Shown here: piece by piece, positions 58,411 through 64,000 of the stretch
How the letters are laid out: each line of letters opens with the position of its first letter
How positions within the stretch are numbered: position 1 is the first letter of the stretch
NCBI GenBank assembly: GCA_031763025.1
Contig: JASSKH010000003.1
Span: 248,001-312,000, forward strand
Source of the DNA: Macrocystis pyrifera
Taxonomy: Eukaryota; Sar; Phaeophyceae; Laminariales; Laminariaceae
DNA: 64,000 nt
Direction: 5' to 3'
Program-made: the position numbers and the translations under genes
The notes under the pieces: model-generated
Told to the model about the DNA's origin: nothing
What the model saw: the letters and a program-made list of their open reading frames with translations, nothing else
Database searches by the model: none

Positions 58411-61017
58411 CAGTGTTGGGGCCTGAAACCTTTGTGACGTAGGCCAATCGCACACACTCAAATCAACCAAATTGTGACAAAATTCGTACGCTGATTGGAT
58501 GATGACTTGAAGAACCTGGCTTGTCATTTCCGCCGCCGATCGCAGCACGGCACACCTGCCACAGCAGCAGTGTCTGCAGGAGAAGCGCCTCATGACAGAT
58601 AGAAAGCTCTGCTCGATGGAGGAAGCATCTGACGACCGCGCAGCAAGCAGCTAGCAGCTGCGACACGCAGCAAGCACGCCGCCCACAATCGTGTGATGCC
58701 ACCGGACAACCCCGAGACCGGAGACACAGATCACAGCAGCAGCATGCCCAGTAGAGCGATGGCAAAGCTTGACGAGCGGTTGCGAGCGAGAACAAAAAAA
58801 TCCAAACGTATAAACGAGAGGCAGAGCCACCTCGACACCCCGACAGCAAGCATATACATCTGTTGGAACTCGTGCGATCACAGGGACTAGCTATGTCGTT
58901 GCTGCTGTTATTGCAGCGTCTGTGCAGCAGCTGTTTGTTATTGTCGTAGAGAGAGAGCGCCTACTCCCCCAAATCCGAACGTGAGAAGAGACGAGGGAGG
59001 GGCTTTCGGAAGAGCGTGGCGGAATTGTAAGGACCGTGGGGGCATAAATATGAAGACCAAACGGTCGTTACATTATTGCATCAGAATGGCGCATCGGCGT
59101 CGTGGATGGCTGGGGCCATTTATAAATATCCCACATGCTCCGACGAATTGAGGTGGTTAAAAGCCTATGATGTAGCTCTACACAAGATCTTTCGAATGTG
59201 GCTATTTTCACGGCGAGGTTCCAACTACAGCGCTCTCGTGGTGGCGTCGCAGCATAGAGCACATACATGGCACGGGCAACAACACAAAACTCGAAAACTT
59301 GAGCGACCCGTATCGAGAATGCCTGCGCAAGCCTTGGAAATGTTTCCCTCTCCTCTTTTTCGCCTCCCCCAGGCCCCACTACTAGAAAATTGCCGAATTA
59401 CGGCGGCCGGTGGGAGATCGGTGATCGGAGATCACCCGTCGGAAATCGGCAATTAATTGAAGATTGGAGATCGGGGATCGGCGATCAGACATCCAAGATC
59501 ATTCGAGCACTTCGTTTACAGCACCCAGCACCCAGCACCCAGCACTCTGCCCAGTGCCCAGCCAGCACTTGTAGCGCGATCACTCAGTAAAATATTAAAA
59601 AAAGACTCGATCAAATTGAAATTCCGGCACAATATCGTCCTCGGAGGACGCGACGCCCAAAAGAAAAAAGTAAAACACTTGACAAAGAACGAACAAAACA
59701 AAAAATGCAGAGATCACAAACCACAACATAAACAGAGGTATGCCTGGTGAATGCATCCGGCATCCGGCCGCCTTAAGCGACCAATCCCGGTTTATGTGAA
59801 ACAGCAGGGCGCATTTCATATGTTCCTATGTTTCTCTCTTTCTTGGTTGCTCTTCGTAAAATTAGCGTGATAACTCCGCTGAGATTTGTGAAAAGGGTTG
59901 AAATGGCTTGGTATGATATGTCTCGAGGAAAGAAACTATCGGTCCCTACAGCTTAAATATCGCCAGGTGCCAGGTGCCAGGCCAGGCACCAGGTTACATG
60001 TGGCAAGCACGTGCATACGTAGCTGTTGCACTCGTGTGTAGCTACACCGGGGCAGCTGCAGCTATGCCAGCACCGCCACGCCCTCAGAACCATACGAGGC
60101 ACGGTAGGGAGGCTACAGGGAGGAATATGGTGCTCTCGTACCTTCTACACAAGTCAGTAGTAGTCGGTCCAGTAGTAGTATTCAAGCATTGACAGAGAAT
60201 CTTCCTACACCAGCAAGGTGGTAGCTCTTAAGGCACTCTCATCGGCTAAGGGTGTAATATATGTTATATGCGGCTCAATCAACCTAAAGTCTTCCCCAGG
60301 TACAGCAACCCGAGCCGACCGAATCGACCCAAAAAAGTATTTTCAAGCACAGCACCCAAGCCGGCCGAGTCAACCTGGGGTCTTGACAAGCACAACATCC
60401 AAGCAGTGATCACTGTCATAGGGTTCCGGTTAGGTCGGAGGGTCGGCTTTCAGGCGCCAATCACAAAACGCTCGTGAGGATTTTACCTGGTAGTATCAAG
60501 ATGTGACCACCCCTGGCACTACAGAGTACAGTAAGTAGAACATGATACAGAGACTGCTGTTGTGCGAGTTCGAGCACGAGTACCATACACATGAAAATTT
60601 AACGACGTGTTTTCATCTCGTAGTAATGGTATACCAGCCTAACACAATACGAGTACTGGCAGGAGTAAAAATAAGATATTTCACACCAGGTGTTTGTTGG
60701 AACAAAATTGAGATTGCACGTACAAGTGATGAAGAAGATAAGGTACCTGGTATAAGATACATACCTCGTACTTGTCTTTTATTATACGAGTGTATTTTCA
60801 TAGCTGATTATTGCTGTGCAGCCCTGAAAAAAAAAAATGGTCAGATGTGGACCCGAGGCACCGAGACTGACGGACAACCGGTGCGCTCGTACTTCCTTAA
60901 GGGTACGCACTTACCGTTGACTACTACTAGTGTTCTGCTGGGGGTAGGTAGGGTGATTGATGGCCGTTTTCGGCCTGCCACGGCGTCTTTTTTTTTTTCG
61001 TTGTTTCTTTCGTGTTT

Positions 61018-61255
61018 TCTCTCTTTCAGAGCATATGTATCGCTAGAATGTGTTTGTCGTACTTGTCGGATCCAGTACGATGACATGGCGCTACTGCTGC
61101 CTTGTCTACTCTGCCTACGCATTTCACTGTACTGAGGTATCTCCGTAGTTTTGTGACCAGAGCTTGTGTCTCTCTATTATTAATAGGATTGAAGAATCGG
61201 CACGGACACTGGCCGTGGTATATAGAAAGAACGGTTGAATGTGAAGAACACACAC
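61018..61255 (+). repeat. Dispersed ~240-bp repeat, copy 2
   Basis: It matches 5390-5630 in order and orientation: CTAGAATGTGTTTGTCGTAC, CCAGTACGATGACATGGCGC, GGATTGAAGAATCGGCACGG and AGAAAGAACGGTTGAATGTG. Confidence 0.65.
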
Positions 61256-61847
61256 AATCTAAGCCAAGCCTCGTATTAATGGGAGGCAGCCTGGGCACAA
61301 CCGAATCAGACAACTTGCCACAAAGGAGCATCAGCGACCAAGCAAGGCCGATCTCGGGCTGCCGCTCACGATTCTTGCCCCGGGCTTCATCTCGGGCACC
61401 GACTCTAACCCAACTATAAACCCATACGCTGCGAGTCCCTGGGCGGTGTGAGTGGGTTCCGTGTGCTGGATCACCTCGAGCCTTCGCCAATTTTTGAACA
61501 TAACTCTACGACAACTTCGGACAGACCCACAACGTCCATGGGGCAGATATCTGAACTCGACACGCGACACACGACACTCCGCAGTTTCCTCAAGGTTGCA
61601 GCCTACTTATATGGGTCCAGCGAGTGTTGTAAAACGCGTTAGGCGATCACGATTTAATGGCGATTTCTGGTGATTGTGATCGCAAAAATTTACCCCGCGA
61701 TCACGATTAAATATCGTGATGGTAGATCGCCATCAACCATTAATCGCGATTCAAGATCGCGATTATTCGAGAAAACCTCAGATATATCTCTACAGAATAG
61801 ACATCCAGCAAGACTGCTTGCTGGCTGCAACCTGCTAGCCAACACGG

Positions 61848-62475
61848 TCCGCGATCTGCAGCAAAGATGTCGGTTGACGGTCAAGTGTCAAGCTGTCAAG
61901 CTGTCAAGGCTGTCTGTCAAGGCGTTTCTCGTTGTCAAGCCAAAACATCCCCTATCCCCGGTATATAACGCCTCCAGAACTTATGTGGAAACCCCTTTTT
62001 TAAAAAAAGTACACGCAGCGCGTGACGGATCGGCTGGCACGCTGGTACCTGGTACGGCTGCTATCATGGCCGGCGAAAGATGATTTCTGATCAAACATAG
62101 TACTAGTACTTGTATAAAAGAAAATATCCAGTAATTCACAAGTAGTTCACAGCAGTATGCACAAATCAGACATCACATATACATGCACACACGCATACAT
62201 ACATACTACATACATACATACATACATAAATATACACCCACACATAACGTTTGAGCGCGGTGTACACACGTACAAACACTGAAACCTACGAAAACACCCC
62301 AGTTTTCAGTGATTTTGTAAGGCTTTTCCCAAAACCGGGGATTTTCTGATTATGTCCCCTGTTTTATCTTCAAGGCTGTCTGTCAAGGTGTTTGGTGGAT
62401 TGTTGTCTGTCAAGGGGTCCGACGGCTGTCAACCGACATCTTTGATCTGCAGCAGGTTTCGCGGTCTACAACCAT
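61848..62475. repeat. Fold-back structure with ~100-bp arms
   Basis: The left arm has GCGATCTGCAGCAAAGATGT and CGGTTGAC. The right arm has GTCAACCGACATCTTTGATC and TGCAGCAGGTTTCGCGG, the complement. Both arms also contain CAAGGCTGTCTGTCAAGG in the same direction. The loop contains a CATA microsatellite and one TACCTGGTA. Confidence 0.65.
62183..62228 (+). repeat. CATA tetranucleotide microsatellite
   Basis: ACACGCATACATACATACTA is followed by CATACATACATACATA, in the loop of the fold-back structure. Confidence 0.85.
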
Positions 62476-63108
62476 CATCGTCGGTGGGAGTTGGGAGTTG
62501 GGCAGTAGAGGGAAAGGATGCTGCCTGGTTCCTAGTACCATGAAACGACGTAACCTTTTCCTATATGTCTGTAAGTAGTGGTGACTGCTGTATCAGTTCC
62601 TCCATGCATGACGCCATGGATTATGTCTTCGTCTTGGTGCATTCGTGCTCGAATTGTGTCTGGTGGCTGGGTTGTGACGAGTGAAAGGGTGGTCCTGGTC
62701 ATAGGTGGTGAAATAATGTCGAGTACAGAGTGAAGAACACAATAACAAACTCAAAAGGTCCACATCGCTCATGGATCATGGACTCATGGATGCCCATTGT
62801 TATGATACAACACGAGTCGGGTTGTAGGACGGTGGCTGGACGTGGATCTCACACACCCAAATCATCATCGGTTTCGATGCTTTCGTGTGATGCATTCCTT
62901 CGCAGGCACGTGTATTCAACATACACGTTTGACGCAAGCAATGGTTGATGGTTCAAATTTGCACTGCGCCGGGTGCTTAGCACTTCCTCGACTATCGCTC
63001 TATAGAAGTTGGGTTTCTCCCGAAACGCACCGCGTTGTGCCCGAATATGGCGATTTGCAAAAAAAAAAAAACATCGACGCCTAACCGCGATTAAACATGA
63101 ATAAATAC

Positions 63109-63216
63109 TATTACGGGGGACTATAGTAAATGGGACCAAATATTGTTAGTATTAATATGGAAATATATAGGTTTTTGTGTGTACCGTAGTGCTATGTACT
63201 TTGGTCCTCCGTAATA
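63109..63216. mobile_element. MITE copy 3
   Basis: TATTACGGGGGACTATAGTA at the left end faces TACTTTGGTCCTCCGTAATA at the right. The interior AATATGGAAATATATAGGTT resembles copy 2. Confidence 0.8.
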
Positions 63217-64000
63217 CTAGTGTAATGTCGCACCGTTCTTGGCGCGATTTGCAAGGCTGGGTCCAGGCCGATTGGCGCCGGATGGCCAACGCCAGCCCAA
63301 GTCCGAGAGCTTGGCTAAGAAAAAGGTAAGGATCGGCTCGAACAGACCTGAGGACCGGTGGCCCAACTCTGGATGCGATTTTGACTCATGCCCAAGGAAC
63401 TTGGGTTCCTCGCTCCACACGTTTCGAACAGTTCTCGAACTAATAATAACACGACACACTACCATCCTGGCTCGCCATGGCAGTGGTTCGGGTAGCTTTA
63501 TTCCCCTCCGTTGTGGCCTGGAGCCCGGTCGGCAACCCGAGTATCCTCCACCTAGGATAGGTACTGTAGGTTTGTGCTATTAATAGTACAGTTAGTATTT
63601 GTGCCAATTACTGCTGTATTGGCGAATAGAATAATTTGTGATAATTGCTATTGGCCTAAACTCGCGCCGCTCGAAAAAAAAAAAAAGGAATCAACGCATC
63701 CCGAGAAAATTATGTACGCGGTGCACCACTTCGGGACTGCTTCCTTAAAACTCGTAGCTACCCACACTACCCACCTTCCCTCTGTCCTTCATTGCCCCCC
63801 CCCCCCTCCCGGTGGTTTCATGAATTAATGGTGGCAGGGTGCACGGTGAGGGATTTGAGGTCTACAAGTATGTGCGACGTACATACGAACGTAAACATGA
63901 AAAAATATTCTATGATATGGGATATACCACAGCCGACCGGCCCTGTTCGAGCAAATATGTACCTGGTATCATATGATAGATATTATACTGGTACCTAGTA

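Larger units (their letters stand above)
53070..64000. other. Gene-poor right end
   Basis: No conserved protein is visible. The missing first exons of the minus-strand gene must lie here or beyond but I could not place them. A GC-rich segment after TTTTTTCCCAG at 54352 (frame to 54529 or 54615, plus strand) may be an exon; its composition is Arg/Ser-rich and two frames are open, so I do not call it. Repeats here: two fold-back structures, a MITE, a dispersed repeat, CATACATA tracts (62180-62228) and GATCGG-rich short repeats at 56745-56850 and 59400-59500. There are thirteen TACCWGGTA palindromes from 53142 to 63960, the densest stretch of the window. Confidence 0.5.

Noticed and set aside
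1..64000. Bacterial operon or phage-like organisation
   Set aside because: There are no closely packed same-strand ORFs and no ribosome-binding-site pattern, while spliced genes with GT-AG introns are clear.

Overview
The window is nuclear DNA from a eukaryote with intron-rich genes, most likely a photosynthetic protist. Every gene I could rebuild is split by GT-AG introns of about 0.2-6.4 kb. Reading frames join correctly across the splice sites, and about nine tenths of the sequence is intron, repeat or intergenic DNA. A plant-type [2Fe-2S] ferredoxin and a plant/alga-type ATP phosphofructokinase (GGDGT with PKTIDND) point to an alga. A stramenopile such as a brown alga would fit the long introns and TTAGGG-like tracts, but that is inference. 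Nothing here is organised as a bacterial operon.

Layout. 1-6003 (+): the last two exons of an unidentified gene, whose 5.8 kb intron holds a ~200-bp satellite interrupted by a palindromic pair of a ~1.1-kb repeat element. 8256-21104 (+): phosphofructokinase, 12 exons, N terminus not found; its introns hold a MITE, a TACTC microsatellite and transposon-like ORF relics. 21105-25923: no gene recognised. 25924-30446 (-): ferredoxin, four exons, N terminus uncertain, with another copy of the 1.1-kb element in intron 1. 32442-41482 (+): a 701-codon, three-exon protein with an OB-fold-like core that resembles the Shieldin SHLD2/RPA70 type. Its 6.4-kb first intron contains a third locus of the 1.1-kb element (with a nested insertion), a ~43-bp satellite in three blocks and a tRNA-like Pol III promoter. 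44117-53069 (-): an eight-exon gene of unknown family, at least 729 codons, with polyglutamine and polyalanine runs. 53070-64000: no convincing gene, but two fold-back elements, a third MITE copy and a second copy of a ~240-bp repeat.

The recognised genes are not a functional cluster: glycolysis, electron transfer and a putative single-strand-DNA-binding factor lie side by side without shared regulation that I can see. The most striking non-genic signal is the 9-bp palindrome TACCWGGTA. I count about 37 exact copies spread over the whole window, where about 0.5 is expected by chance. All lie outside recognised coding exons, except that one copy overlaps the splice acceptor of phosphofructokinase exon 4.

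All exon boundaries were chosen by eye from GT/AG sites, reading-frame continuity and family similarity. No alignment, RNA evidence or database search was available.
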